DNA of 64,000 nucleotides from Mycolicibacterium parafortuitum (GTDB lineage: Bacteria > Actinomycetota > Actinomycetes > Mycobacteriales > Mycobacteriaceae): contig NZ_AP022598.1 of NCBI RefSeq assembly GCF_010725485.1, positions 1,860,001 through 1,924,000 of the forward strand, read 5' to 3'. Shown here one piece after another: positions 8,786 through 16,290 of this stretch. Made by a program: the position numbers and the translations under genes. Position 1 is the stretch's first letter. Every line of letters begins with the position of its first letter. Below the pieces are notes generated by a model. The model did not search any database. It saw only the letters and a program-made list of their open reading frames with translations, and had not been told where the DNA came from.

Positions 8786-8875
8786 GGTGGCGTGGCAGAG
8801 CGGCCTAATGCACTCGCCTTGAAAGCGAGAGACGGCTAACACCGTCCGGGGGTTCAAATCCCTCCGCCACCGCCA
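8786..8875 (+). tRNA. tRNA-Ser(TGA)
   Basis: Class II tRNA with a long variable arm. The acceptor stem GGTGGCG (8786-8792) pairs with CGCCACC (8865-8871); anticodon TGA lies in CTTGAAA, the T arm has GGTTCAAATCC, and CCA is encoded at 8873-8875. The anticodon UGA reads UCN serine codons, mainly UCA. Confidence 0.97.
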
Positions 8876-8961
8876 GGGGGCTGGTGTCCCCCGATCGGTG
8901 GACACCAGCATCAGCCGATCAACCGCTATGCGCGCGAGGCGATCTCGGCGACCATTGCGCC

Positions 8962-10281
8962 ATGCAGACGAGCGCACCGGTGGCCGGGGCCATCGATTTT
9001 GGCACCGATCGCGAGCTCCGGAAGATCTCGGTGGCCGGCTATGTCGGCTCGGCGATCGAGTTCTACGACTTCTTCATCTACGGCACCGCCGCGGCTCTGG
9101 TGTTTCCGACGGTGTTCTTTCCCGACCTCGGGCACACCATGGCGATCACGGCGTCGCTGGGCACCTTCGCCGCGGCGTTCGTCGCCCGGCCCGTCGGCGC
9201 GGCGGTGTTCGGCCACTTCGGTGACCGGATCAGCCGCAAGCAGATGCTGGTTGCGACGCTGATGCTGATGGGTGTCGCGACCGTCGGCGTCGGCCTGATC
9301 CCGAGTACCGCGAGCATCGGGATCGCCGCGCCGCTGCTGCTGCTCACGATGCGGCTGGTGCAGGGTTTCGCCGTCGGAGGTGAGTGGGCCGGGGCAGTGT
9401 TGATGAGCGCCGAGAACGCGCCCGCGCGTCGACGCGGCTTCTACGGAATGTTCACCCAGCTCGGGCTCGGCACGTCGCTGGTGATGTCGAACCTGGTGTT
9501 CCTGGCCGTGCACGTCGCCGTCGGCGACGGGACCCCGGCGTTCATGCAGTGGGGTTGGCGCATCCCGTTCCTGCTCAGCGGGGTGCTGATCGTGGCGGCG
9601 CTGGTCATCCGCCTGAGCATCAAGGACGATGCGGTCGATACCGGATCGTCCTCGCGCTCAGCGCATTCCGGCATCCCGCTGGTGGCGTTGCTGCGCCGCC
9701 AGGGCGGGACGGTGCTGCTGGCCGCGGGGGCGGCGATGTGCGCGCCGATGCTGGTGTTCCAGGCGGGGACCTTCATCACCCATTACGCGGCCGACCACAT
9801 GGAGTACTCGACCAACGTCGTGCTGCTCAACAACGTCGTCGGCGGAATCTGCGCGATCGGGTGCGCGGCGCTGACCGCGATCCTCAGCGACACCCGCGGC
9901 AGGCGCCGGGTCATGCTGATCGGCCTTTCGCTGGCCGCGCCGTGGTCGTTCATGGTGATCCCGCTGATCGAGACCAACAACGAGGTGGTGTTCGCGCTGG
10001 CGGTGGTGATCACCTACGCGCTGATCGGGACGTGCATGGGGCCGCTCGCGGCGTTCGTGCCGGAGGTGTTCGCCGGCGAGTACCGCTACACCGCGGCCGC
10101 GCTGGCACACACCGGCGGGGCGATCATCGGCGGCGCGCTGCCGCCGGTGGTGTCGCCGGTGCTGATGGACACGTTCGGCGGCTGGGTGGTCGCGGTGATG
10201 ATGGGCGGGCTGGCCGTGATCAGCCTGCTGTGCGCCGCGGCGCTGCCCGAGACCTTGCCGAGGCTGACCGCACCCCGGTGA
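8962..10281 (+). CDS. MHS-family MFS metabolite:H+ symporter
   Basis: 439 residues with about 12 membrane segments. The start of the first segment, GSAIEFYDFFIYG, is the signature of the metabolite:H+ symporter family (ProP, ShiA, KgtP), and the loop 2-3 motif GDRISRKQ follows. Likely imports an organic acid, betaine or similar solute; the substrate cannot be told. I start at ATG 8962 by family length. It ends one base before the convergent crotonase stop. Confidence 0.87.
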   Translation: MQTSAPVAGAIDFGTDRELRKISVAGYVGSAIEFYDFFIYGTAAALVFPTVFFPDLGHTMAITASLGTFAAAFVARPVGAAVFGHFGDRISRKQMLVATLMLMGVATVGVGLIPSTASIGIAAPLLLLTMRLVQGFAVGGEWAGAVLMSAENAPARRRGFYGMFTQLGLGTSLVMSNLVFLAVHVAVGDGTPAFMQWGWRIPFLLSGVLIVAALVIRLSIKDDAVDTGSSSRSAHSGIPLVALLRRQGGTVLLAAGAAMCAPMLVFQAGTFITHYAADHMEYSTNVVLLNNVVGGICAIGCAALTAILSDTRGRRRVMLIGLSLAAPWSFMVIPLIETNNEVVFALAVVITYALIGTCMGPLAAFVPEVFAGEYRYTAAALAHTGGAIIGGALPPVVSPVLMDTFGGWVVAVMMGGLAVISLLCAAALPETLPRLTAPR

Positions 10282-11103
10282 TCACTCCCCGGTGAACTGA
10301 GGCGGCCGCTTCTCGAACATCGCCTTGATGCCCTCGGTGAGGTCCTTCGACGGCAGGAACGCCGAGTTCCACGCGGCGACATAGCGCAGGCTGGCCGCGA
10401 CCTGGGCGGTGCGCTGCTCGTCGAGCACGTCCTTGATGCCGTGCACGGTGTGCGGCGGGTTGGCGGCGATCTCGGCGGCGGTGGCCCGCGCGGCGGCCAG
10501 CGACGCGTCGGCATCGGGATAGACGTCGTTGACGAGCCCGATCTTCTCGGCGCGCGCGGCGTCGATGTCCTTGCCCGTCAACGCCAGCTCGCGCAGATGC
10601 CCGTCGGACAGGATCAGCGGCAGCCGCGCCAGCGAGCCCACGTCGGCGACGATCGCGAGCTTGACCTCGCGCACCGAGAACTTGGCGTCGGCGCTGGCGT
10701 AGCGGATGTCGACGGCCGAGATCAGGTCCACACCGCCGCCGATGCACCAGCCCTGCACCGATGCGATGGTCGGGGTGCGGCAGTCGGCGACCGCGGTGAT
10801 CGCGTACTGCATCGACTTCAGGCGGGCGTGGAAGTCGGCGCGGGGTTTCGACGAGCCCGCGTCGGCCATCATCGAGCCCAGGGTGTCGCCCATCGCCGCC
10901 AGGTCGAGTCCGTAGCTGAAGTTGCGGCCCGAACCGGTCAGCACGATCGCGCGGACCTCGGGATCGGCGTCGAGCTCGTTGAACACGACCGGCAGCTCGG
11001 CCCAGAACGCCGGGCCCATCGCGTTGCCCTTGCCCGGCCCGATCAGCGTCACCTGAGCGATGTGGTCGTCGATCTCGACGGTCACCGATTCGTAGTTACC
11101 CAT
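10282..11103 (-). CDS. echA21: Crotonase-family protein, EchA21-like, with dienoyl-CoA isomerase residues
   Basis: 273 residues. Besides the oxyanion-hole loop (FSYGLDLAAM near 62-71), it has D126 in GGGVDL, E146 in VREVK and D154 in ADVGSLARLP. These correspond to the catalytic Asp-Glu-Asp set of delta3,5-delta2,4-dienoyl-CoA isomerase (ECH1) as I remember it, so an isomerase acting on unsaturated acyl-CoA is more likely than simple hydration. Position matches Rv3774 (EchA21), which is the basis of the symbol; orthology is not proven. Confidence 0.82.
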   Translation of the reverse strand: MGNYESVTVEIDDHIAQVTLIGPGKGNAMGPAFWAELPVVFNELDADPEVRAIVLTGSGRNFSYGLDLAAMGDTLGSMMADAGSSKPRADFHARLKSMQYAITAVADCRTPTIASVQGWCIGGGVDLISAVDIRYASADAKFSVREVKLAIVADVGSLARLPLILSDGHLRELALTGKDIDAARAEKIGLVNDVYPDADASLAAARATAAEIAANPPHTVHGIKDVLDEQRTAQVAASLRYVAAWNSAFLPSKDLTEGIKAMFEKRPPQFTGE

Positions 11104-11122
11104 GGGTATGCAGGCTAGCCAC

Positions 11123-11575
11123 TCACGGCGGCGAGCCGCCCATCAGGACGTCGCTGACCTTCGCGCTCGGGATGAACTGGCAGGCCGCATCGGCGAGGAC
11201 CTGCCCGATGAACTCCCCGTCGGGGCCGAGCGGATTGCCCTCCTGGGACAGGATCTCGCGGACCACCGCGACCCGCGTGGCCTCGTCGAGCGCGTTGTAC
11301 TCCCGGCACGGCATCTGCAGTGAGTTCGCCGGAGCGGGCACCTCGGGCACGTCGGTGTTGCGGGTCGGCAGCGGCAGGTTCGGGATCTGGATGTCCGGCA
11401 GGCCCGGGATCAGCGGCTCGCGGGTGCTCGGGCTGCGTTCGGTGGTCAGCGGCGGACCGGGCTCGGTGGTCTGCGCGACGACGCCCTCGGTGGTGCGCCC
11501 GCACCCCGTCGCCAGGCCGACGACGATGCCCGCGCCGACCAGTGCTGTGGCGGTCATCCGCGCGTAGGTCTTCAC
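11123..11575 (-). CDS. Exported or lipid-anchored Pro-rich mycobacterial protein
   Basis: 150 residues. A signal segment (VKTYARM, then a hydrophobic stretch) ends at LATGC; the cysteine could be lipidated although the lipobox is imperfect. A Pro/Thr-rich linker of about 60 residues follows, then a small C-terminal domain with two cysteines (PCREYN, ACQFIP). The GTG at 11575 supplies the basic residues of the signal peptide; a start at ATG 11557 would lack them. Function unknown. Confidence 0.7.
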   Translation of the reverse strand: MKTYARMTATALVGAGIVVGLATGCGRTTEGVVAQTTEPGPPLTTERSPSTREPLIPGLPDIQIPNLPLPTRNTDVPEVPAPANSLQMPCREYNALDEATRVAVVREILSQEGNPLGPDGEFIGQVLADAACQFIPSAKVSDVLMGGSPP

Positions 11576-11601
11576 CCCGGCCACGATAGGCGTGCCGAAG
11601 G

Positions 11602-12657
11602 TCACTTGTCCGCGATCCAGCGCCGCGCGAAGTCGAGGAACATGTCGTTCTCCTCCGGGGACGCGATCGTGACCCGCACCCCGTCCTCGCCGTAGGGGCG
11701 CACGATGATGCGATTGTTGGCCGCATCGGCGGAGAACTGCTGAGCGCGCCCGACCAGCGGCAGCCACACGAAGTTCGCCTGCGACGGCGGCAGCTCGTAG
11801 CCCGCCTCGCGCAGCGCAGCCGACACCCGCACGCGTTCGGCGACGACGGCGTCGGTGCGTTCCAGCAGTTCGTCGGAGGCGTCCAGGCACGCGATCGCGG
11901 CGGCCTGGGAGATGGTGGTCGCGGTGAACGGCACGTAGACCTTCGATAGCGCGGCGACGATGTCCGGATCGGCGACGGCGTACCCGATGCGCAGTCCGGC
12001 CAGCCCGTAGGCCTTCGAAAACGTGCGCAGCACAACGACGTTCGGATAGCTGCGGACCAGCCCGAAGCTGTCCGGGACGAGGTCGTCGCGGATGTACTCG
12101 ACGTAGGCCTCGTCGAGCACGACCAGGATGTGCGGCGGCACCGCCGCGACGAACCGGGCCAGCGCGTCGGGGTCGACGACGGTGCTGGTCGGGTTGTTGG
12201 GGTTGCACACGAAGATCAGCCGGGTGCGGTCGGTGATCGCGGCGAGCATCGCGTCCAGATCGAAGGTGTGGTCGGTGAGCGGGACCTGCACCGGCGTCGC
12301 GCCGGCGGTGCGGACCTGCAGCGGGTAGATCTCGAAGCTGCGCCAGCCGAAGAGCACCTCGTCGCCGACGGTGGAGGTGATCTGGATCAGCTGCTGGCAC
12401 AGGCTCACGGAGCCGCAGCCCACCGAGATGTTCTCCGGGGCGAAACCGACGTGCTTGGCCAGCCGCTCCTTGAGCTCGACATATCCGTTGTCCGGGTACC
12501 GGTTGATGCCTTCGGAGGCCTTGACGATCGCCTCCCGCACGCTGGGCAGTGGGCCGTGCACGGTTTCGTTGCTGGCGATCTTGATGGCGCCGGGCACCGT
12601 CTTCCCAGGAGCGTAGGCGGGAAGATCGGCAAGTTCGGGGCGCAGACGGGCGGACAC
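11602..12657 (-). CDS. hisC2: Histidinol-phosphate/aromatic aminotransferase HisC2 (Rv3772-like)
   Basis: 351 residues, class I/II PLP aminotransferase. PLP lysine is K215 in TFSKAYGLAGLRIGY; CNPNNPTST (151-159) and LDEAYVEY (181-188) hold the cofactor-contacting Asn, Asp and Tyr. In mycobacteria the second HisC paralogue is thought to act mainly on aromatic amino acids such as phenylalanine. Same position as Rv3772, next to tRNA-Ser and tRNA-Arg. It transaminates prephenate-derived keto acids or imidazole-acetol phosphate in the cytoplasm. Confidence 0.9.
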   Translation of the reverse strand: MSARLRPELADLPAYAPGKTVPGAIKIASNETVHGPLPSVREAIVKASEGINRYPDNGYVELKERLAKHVGFAPENISVGCGSVSLCQQLIQITSTVGDEVLFGWRSFEIYPLQVRTAGATPVQVPLTDHTFDLDAMLAAITDRTRLIFVCNPNNPTSTVVDPDALARFVAAVPPHILVVLDEAYVEYIRDDLVPDSFGLVRSYPNVVVLRTFSKAYGLAGLRIGYAVADPDIVAALSKVYVPFTATTISQAAAIACLDASDELLERTDAVVAERVRVSAALREAGYELPPSQANFVWLPLVGRAQQFSADAANNRIIVRPYGEDGVRVTIASPEENDMFLDFARRWIADK

Positions 12658-12688
12658 CTGGACAGTTTATGGCCCGCCCGGAGCTGCT

Positions 12689-12718
12689 TTGCTTCGCACC
12701 GTGGGGGCTGTGTACTCT
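12689..12718 (+). promoter_or_regulatory. Promoter of the tRNA-Ser(GCT)/tRNA-Arg(ACG) unit
   Basis: -35 TTGCTT (12689-12694), 18-base spacer, -10 TACTCT (12713-12718). Initiation near 12725 would be about 16 bases upstream of the mature tRNA-Ser. The match is moderate. Confidence 0.5.
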
Positions 12719-12740
12719 GTCGCAGCGGCGGTAAACGTCG

Positions 12741-12829
12741 GGAGGCGTGCCAGAGCGGCCGAATGGGACTCACTGCTAATGAGTTGTCCCCCTTACAGGG
12801 GACCGGAGGTTCAAATCCTCTCGCCTCCG
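12741..12829 (+). tRNA. tRNA-Ser(GCT)
   Basis: Class II tRNA. Acceptor GGAGGCG (12741-12747) pairs with CGCCTCC (12822-12828), discriminator G. Anticodon GCT lies in ACTGCTAAT; it reads AGC/AGU serine codons. CCA is not encoded, unlike in the two other serine tRNAs of this window. Confidence 0.97.
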
Positions 12830-12834
12830 CGCTT

Positions 12835-12876
12835 GATGGCCGGCTCGCCGGCGTGCAAGATGGCCGGCTCGCCGGC
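12835..12876. repeat. 18-base direct repeat between two tRNA genes
   Basis: GATGGCCGGCTCGCCGGC occurs at 12835-12852 and 12859-12876. Each unit is itself nearly palindromic; the second extends to GGCCGGC-TC-GCCGGCC, a strong hairpin. It may be a processing or termination structure for the upstream tRNA or a small local duplication. Confidence 0.85.
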
Positions 12877-12900
12877 CCACAACTGAACATGTACGACCAC

Positions 12901-12973
12901 GCGCCCGTAGCTCAACGGATAGAGCATCTGACTACGGATCAGAAGGTTAGGGGTTCGAATCCCTTCGGGCGCA
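12901..12973 (+). tRNA. tRNA-Arg(ACG)
   Basis: 73-base class I tRNA. Acceptor GCGCCCG (12901-12907) pairs with CGGGCGC (12966-12972), discriminator A. Anticodon ACG in ACTACGGAT; its first base is the substrate of TadA, which is encoded in this window at 27730. CCA is not encoded. Confidence 0.97.
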
Positions 12974-12977
12974 CTTT

Positions 12978-13343
12978 CTACGACTCGAGGCTTGGCCGGT
13001 ATTCGGCGGCCTCGGCCTCAGCGGCGAGTAACGCGTTGAGCTCGCCCTCCTGCTGGGCAACGAACACCCCGATGACCTGACGGCACACCTCGGGCACGCT
13101 CACCCCGCGCACAGCAGCGATGCGGTTCAGCCCGATCAGCATCGACGTGGACACGTGGAACTGCACGGCGAACTGACCGCACGAACCATCCTCAGGCGGC
13201 AACCCCGGACCCACCACCACCGGTTCGTCCACCGCGTACTCGCCCATCTCAGCACGCCGGGCCCGCTGCACGGCCCCGCCAGCGGTGCCGCCGTCCTCGC
13301 CGCCGGCGGAGGCGCTGAGGTCCTCATGACTGAACAAACCCAT
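12978..13343 (-). CDS. Hypothetical protein with a ribbon-helix-helix-like C-terminal half
   Basis: 121 residues, not recognised as a named family. The first 50 residues are Gly/Ala-rich and probably disordered. Residues about 58-105 read as a strand (QFAVQFHV) then two helices (SMLIGLNRIAAVRGV, SVPEVCRQVIGVFVAQQ), which resembles a ribbon-helix-helix DNA-binding fold. Its stop is 5 bases from the 3' end of tRNA-Arg and its strand opposes the tRNA, a place where integrated elements often sit, but no integrase is present. Confidence 0.5.
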   Translation of the reverse strand: MGLFSHEDLSASAGGEDGGTAGGAVQRARRAEMGEYAVDEPVVVGPGLPPEDGSCGQFAVQFHVSTSMLIGLNRIAAVRGVSVPEVCRQVIGVFVAQQEGELNALLAAEAEAAEYRPSLES

Positions 13344-13391
13344 CCGCCCACGCTAGACGCCCAGAGTGCAACGCCTCGCTAGCCTGGAACC

Positions 13392-13892
13392 GTGCGCCTT
13401 CTGCTGATCGCTGACACGCATCTGCCAAAACGCGCCAAGGACCTGCCGCCGCAGGTGTGGGATGCCGTCGACGACGCCGATGTCGTGATCCACGCCGGCG
13501 ACTGGGTGGAACCCGACCTGCTCGACCGCCTCGAGGCCCGCGCCACGCGGCTGGTCGGCTGCTGGGGTAACAACGACGGTCCCGAACTGCGGCGGCGGCT
13601 GCCCGAGCGGGCCGATGTGATCCTGGAGGGTCTGCGCTTCACCGTCACGCACGAGACGGGCGCCGCATCCGGGCGCGAGGCGCGGATGGCTCAGCTCTAC
13701 CCCGACACCGACGTACTGGTGTTCGGCCACAGCCATATTCCGTGGGACACCACCGCGCGCACCGGGCTGCGGCTGCTCAACCCCGGCTCTCCGACCGACC
13801 GCAGACGCCAGCCGTACTGCACGTACATGACGGCGGTCGTGCATGCCGGTGCGCTGCGCGACGTGAAGTTGCACCAGCTCGAGCGCCGATGA
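13392..13892 (+). CDS. YfcE/MJ0936-type metallophosphoesterase
   Basis: 166 residues, calcineurin-like fold. Metal ligands are visible in order: D8-x-H10, HAGDW (D37), GNND (N60), H87 in VTHET and GHSH (H113, H115). Family members hydrolyse phosphodiesters using two metal ions. GTG start at 13392. Its stop overlaps the start of the YjbR-family gene (ATGA at 13889), so the two are coupled. Substrate unknown. Confidence 0.88.
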   Translation: MRLLLIADTHLPKRAKDLPPQVWDAVDDADVVIHAGDWVEPDLLDRLEARATRLVGCWGNNDGPELRRRLPERADVILEGLRFTVTHETGAASGREARMAQLYPDTDVLVFGHSHIPWDTTARTGLRLLNPGSPTDRRRQPYCTYMTAVVHAGALRDVKLHQLERR

Positions 13893-14299
13893 GCGTTTGC
13901 GCGACCGTCGACGACGTCCACCGGATCGCGTCGTCGATGCCGCACGTCACCCGCGTCGAAGGGCCCAAAGCCGGCAACCCGGTGTATCAGGTCGGTGGCA
14001 AGTCGTTCGTGTACTTCCGCACGCCGCGCCCCGACGCGTTCGATCCGGACACCGGTGTGCGCTACGACGACGTGATCATCGTCTGGGTGGAGTCCGAGGA
14101 CGACAAGCGCGCGCTGACCCAGGACCCCGACTCGCCGTTCTTCACCACCCCGCACTTCGACGGTCACCTGTCGGTGCTGGTGCGGGCCAGCCGGCTCGGC
14201 GAGATCAGTCTCACCGAACTGCGTGAGCTCATCCAGGACGCGTGGCTGTCGCGGGCGTCGAAGCGCCGCGCCGAGCAGTGGCTCGCCGAGCAGGGCTAA
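13889..14299 (+). CDS. MmcQ/YjbR-family protein
   Basis: 136 residues. The pattern SSMPHVTRVEGPKAGNPVYQVGGKSFVYF, then DDVIIVWVESEDDKRAL, and a C-terminal ELIQDAWLSRASKRRAEQWL fits the CyaY-like fold of MmcQ/YjbR proteins, which may bind nucleic acid. No enzymatic role is established. Translationally coupled to the phosphoesterase upstream; converges with the HxlR gene, overlapping by the stop codons. Confidence 0.82.
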   Translation: MSVCATVDDVHRIASSMPHVTRVEGPKAGNPVYQVGGKSFVYFRTPRPDAFDPDTGVRYDDVIIVWVESEDDKRALTQDPDSPFFTTPHFDGHLSVLVRASRLGEISLTELRELIQDAWLSRASKRRAEQWLAEQG

Positions 14300-14634
14300 C
14301 CGGCGTCCGCAGCGCAAATCATGTCGATGTGCTTCTCGGCCCAATTGCCCATCGGCTCAAGCGCTTCCAGCAACTCCCGGCCGGCTGGGGTCATCGAGTA
14401 CTCCACCCGGGGCGGCACCTCGTGATAGCTCTGCCGGTGTACCACGCCGTAGCACTGCAGATCCTTGAGGTGCTGGGTGAGCATCTTCTGCGAGATGCCG
14501 GCCAGGTTGCGGTGCAGCGTGTTGAACCGCACCGGTCCGTCGCTGAGCTCCCACAGGATCAGCGGAACCCATTTGCCCGCAACCACAGCCATTGCCGCAT
14601 CGAGACCACAGGTGTATTTCCCGAGCATCGTCAT
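14296..14634 (-). CDS. HxlR-family transcriptional regulator
   Basis: 112 residues. Winged helix typical of HxlR/YodB: an N-terminal cysteine (YTCGLDAAM) followed by VVAGKWVPLILWELSDGPVRFNTLHRNLAGISQKMLTQHLKDLQ. The cysteine near residue 8 is the redox or electrophile sensor in some members. ATG at 14634 is preceded by GAGGGACG. Divergent from the imine-reductase-like gene, with a palindrome at 14675-14701 between them. Confidence 0.88.
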   Translation of the reverse strand: MTMLGKYTCGLDAAMAVVAGKWVPLILWELSDGPVRFNTLHRNLAGISQKMLTQHLKDLQCYGVVHRQSYHEVPPRVEYSMTPAGRELLEALEPMGNWAEKHIDMICAADAG

Positions 14635-14674
14635 ATCGTCCCTCGCAGGTCGACGCCAATGGTTTCGTTTTGGT

Positions 14675-14701
14675 AAGTACCGCACTTCAAAGTGGGTACT
14701 T
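14675..14701. promoter_or_regulatory. Candidate HxlR operator palindrome
   Basis: AAGTAC-CG-CACTT (14675-14687) followed after two bases by AAGTG-GG-TACTT (14690-14701); the halves are inverted repeats apart from one extra base. HxlR-type proteins recognise TACT/AGTA-type inverted repeats. It sits 41 bases above the HxlR start and 34 bases above the imine-reductase-like start. Confidence 0.6.
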
Positions 14702-14734
14702 GTCGAGAAGTTCGCGCCTGCTCACGATGATGGC

Positions 14735-15604
14735 ATGAGTTCAGTGACATTCCTAGGTGCCGGCGCGATGGGCTCCGCGCTCGCCGTCGCAGCCGTCGAG
14801 GCCGGCTACCGGACCACGGTGTGGAACCGGACGTTCTGCCGCTCAGAAGCTCTGCAGGGCAACGGCATAACCGTGACCAGGCGTATCGACGACGCGATGG
14901 CGGATGCCGATGTGGTGGTGGTATGCCTGCTCGATCAAGTGTCGGTCCGCGACGTCCTGTATCCGGTGGCCGGTGCGTTGGCGGGGCGGCACGTGATCAA
15001 CCTGACGACGACGACCCCCGACGGCGCTCGTGATCTCGCCCGGCGCGCCGCGGACGCCGGGATCAGCTATCTGGACGGCGGCATCATGGCCACCCCGGAG
15101 ATGATCGGCACCGCCGAGTCGACGCTGTTCTACAGCGGGGCGCGCGCGGTGTTCGACACGCACCGCGACCTTCTCGAAGTATGGGGAACCGCTGAGTATT
15201 TCGGTACCGATGCGGGCATGGCCTCGCTCTACGACCTTGCGCTGCTGGCCGCGATGTACACGATGTTCGCCGGCTTCTTCCAGGGCGCGGCGATGCTCGC
15301 GCCCGCAGGTGTGTCCGCCACCGAGTTCGCCGCGCGGGCCGTGCCGTGGCTGCAGGCACTCGCACCGGCGGTCGGTGAGTACGCGGCCGTGATCGACGGC
15401 GGGGATTACGGCGTGCCCGGCCAACAGAGCCTGCTGTTCAGCGATCTCGGGGACATCAGCGAGACCGCCCGCGCACAAGGGGTCAGCAGCGAGATCGTCG
15501 ACACCGTGCAGCGGCTCATCCGCCGCCAGGTCGACGCCGGCCGCGGCGCCGACGGATTCGCCCGGGTCTTCGAGAGCATCAGACTCCCCGAGGACGCCGC
15601 ATGA
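14735..15604 (+). CDS. Imine reductase / beta-hydroxyacid dehydrogenase-like NADPH enzyme
   Basis: 289 residues. N-terminal Rossmann fold starts VTFLGAGAMGSALAVAA and continues with the NADP-type VWNRT; the C-terminal helical half includes DLALLAAMYTMFAGFFQGAAML, characteristic of imine reductases rather than classical beta-HADs. These enzymes reduce cyclic imines or related C=N/C=O bonds in the cytoplasm. The divergent HxlR gene probably regulates it. The stop overlaps the ATG of a deleted second copy. Confidence 0.8.
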   Translation: MSSVTFLGAGAMGSALAVAAVEAGYRTTVWNRTFCRSEALQGNGITVTRRIDDAMADADVVVVCLLDQVSVRDVLYPVAGALAGRHVINLTTTTPDGARDLARRAADAGISYLDGGIMATPEMIGTAESTLFYSGARAVFDTHRDLLEVWGTAEYFGTDAGMASLYDLALLAAMYTMFAGFFQGAAMLAPAGVSATEFAARAVPWLQALAPAVGEYAAVIDGGDYGVPGQQSLLFSDLGDISETARAQGVSSEIVDTVQRLIRRQVDAGRGADGFARVFESIRLPEDAA

Positions 15605-15703
15605 GCACCGTCACCGTGATCGGACTGGGGCCGATGGGCCGCGGTGGCCGCCGGTCACGGCGAAGACGAGATCAGCCGCCTTGCGGTGGCGCCTCCCGGC
15701 TGA
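15601..15703 (+). pseudogene. Internal-deletion remnant of a second imine-reductase-like gene
   Basis: The ATG at 15601 overlaps the previous stop and opens as MSTVTVIGLGPMG, a fresh NAD(P)-binding start. At about 15638 the frame changes by one base and reads AAVAAGHGEDEISRLA before a stop at 15701-15703, which is the typical C-terminal end of this enzyme family. So about 13 N-terminal and 20 C-terminal residues remain of a gene expected to have about 290. The remnant's 3' end overlaps the convergent cupin gene by 32 bases. Confidence 0.75.
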
Positions 15704-16241
15704 CCTCGGCATGGTGGGCGCCGCACACGAACAGAGCCAGACGCGCGGGTGTGTCGCCGCCGTTGTGCCACCGGTGCCGGGTGCCGTTCTGTACCACGGT
15801 GTCTCCCGGGTGCAGGGTCACCGTCGCGCCGTCGTCGAGTTCGAGCACCACGGTGCCCTCCAGCACGACCTCGAAGTCGACGGTGTCGGTGGTGTGCATG
15901 CCCGGATCCTCGGGTTCCATGTAGCCCAGCAGCCCGGGCAGCTGTTCGTCGACCTCGGCCGCGGCGCTCTCGTCGAGGTTCTCCAGGGCCGCGGTGGCCG
16001 CCGACCCGCGCGGCGGGATGGTGAACATCGAGAACCGGAAGCCGCCCACCGGCGGGAAGTAGGTGTGCCACTGCGGCATCGACCCGTCGTCAGGGAACCG
16101 GGGAGGCTCGTCGCCACCCCACAGCATGGTGAACGCGTAACCGCCGAGCAGGGCGGGTTTGCGGGGTGAGACCCCCTCGTCGCTGGCGAACACGGACTTT
16201 CCGGACGCATCGTGTCCGGTGACAACTCGGCGGGTGTCCAT
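15672..16241 (-). CDS. Cupin-domain protein
   Basis: 189 residues. The C-terminal cupin barrel shows HTTDTVDFEVVLEGTVVLELDDG and, further on, LHPGDTVVQNGTRHRWHNG, with histidines and a glutamate as possible metal ligands. The N-terminal part (MLWGGDEPPRFPDDG) resembles cupins near sulfatase or dioxygenase genes. Its role is unknown. I start at ATG 16241 because the upstream frame lies under the alkylsulfatase. Divergent from it by 49 bases. Confidence 0.8.
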   Translation of the reverse strand: MDTRRVVTGHDASGKSVFASDEGVSPRKPALLGGYAFTMLWGGDEPPRFPDDGSMPQWHTYFPPVGGFRFSMFTIPPRGSAATAALENLDESAAAEVDEQLPGLLGYMEPEDPGMHTTDTVDFEVVLEGTVVLELDDGATVTLHPGDTVVQNGTRHRWHNGGDTPARLALFVCGAHHAEVSREAPPQGG

Positions 16242-16290
16242 TCCGTCAGTCAAGCACCGGACGGGGTGCTGTCGTGGCAGTGTTCGCGAT

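Noticed and set aside
15601..15924. 107-codon frame starting MSTVTVIGLG as an intact gene
   Set aside because: Only 13 residues match; the rest is antisense of the cupin gene. Treated as a pseudogene instead.
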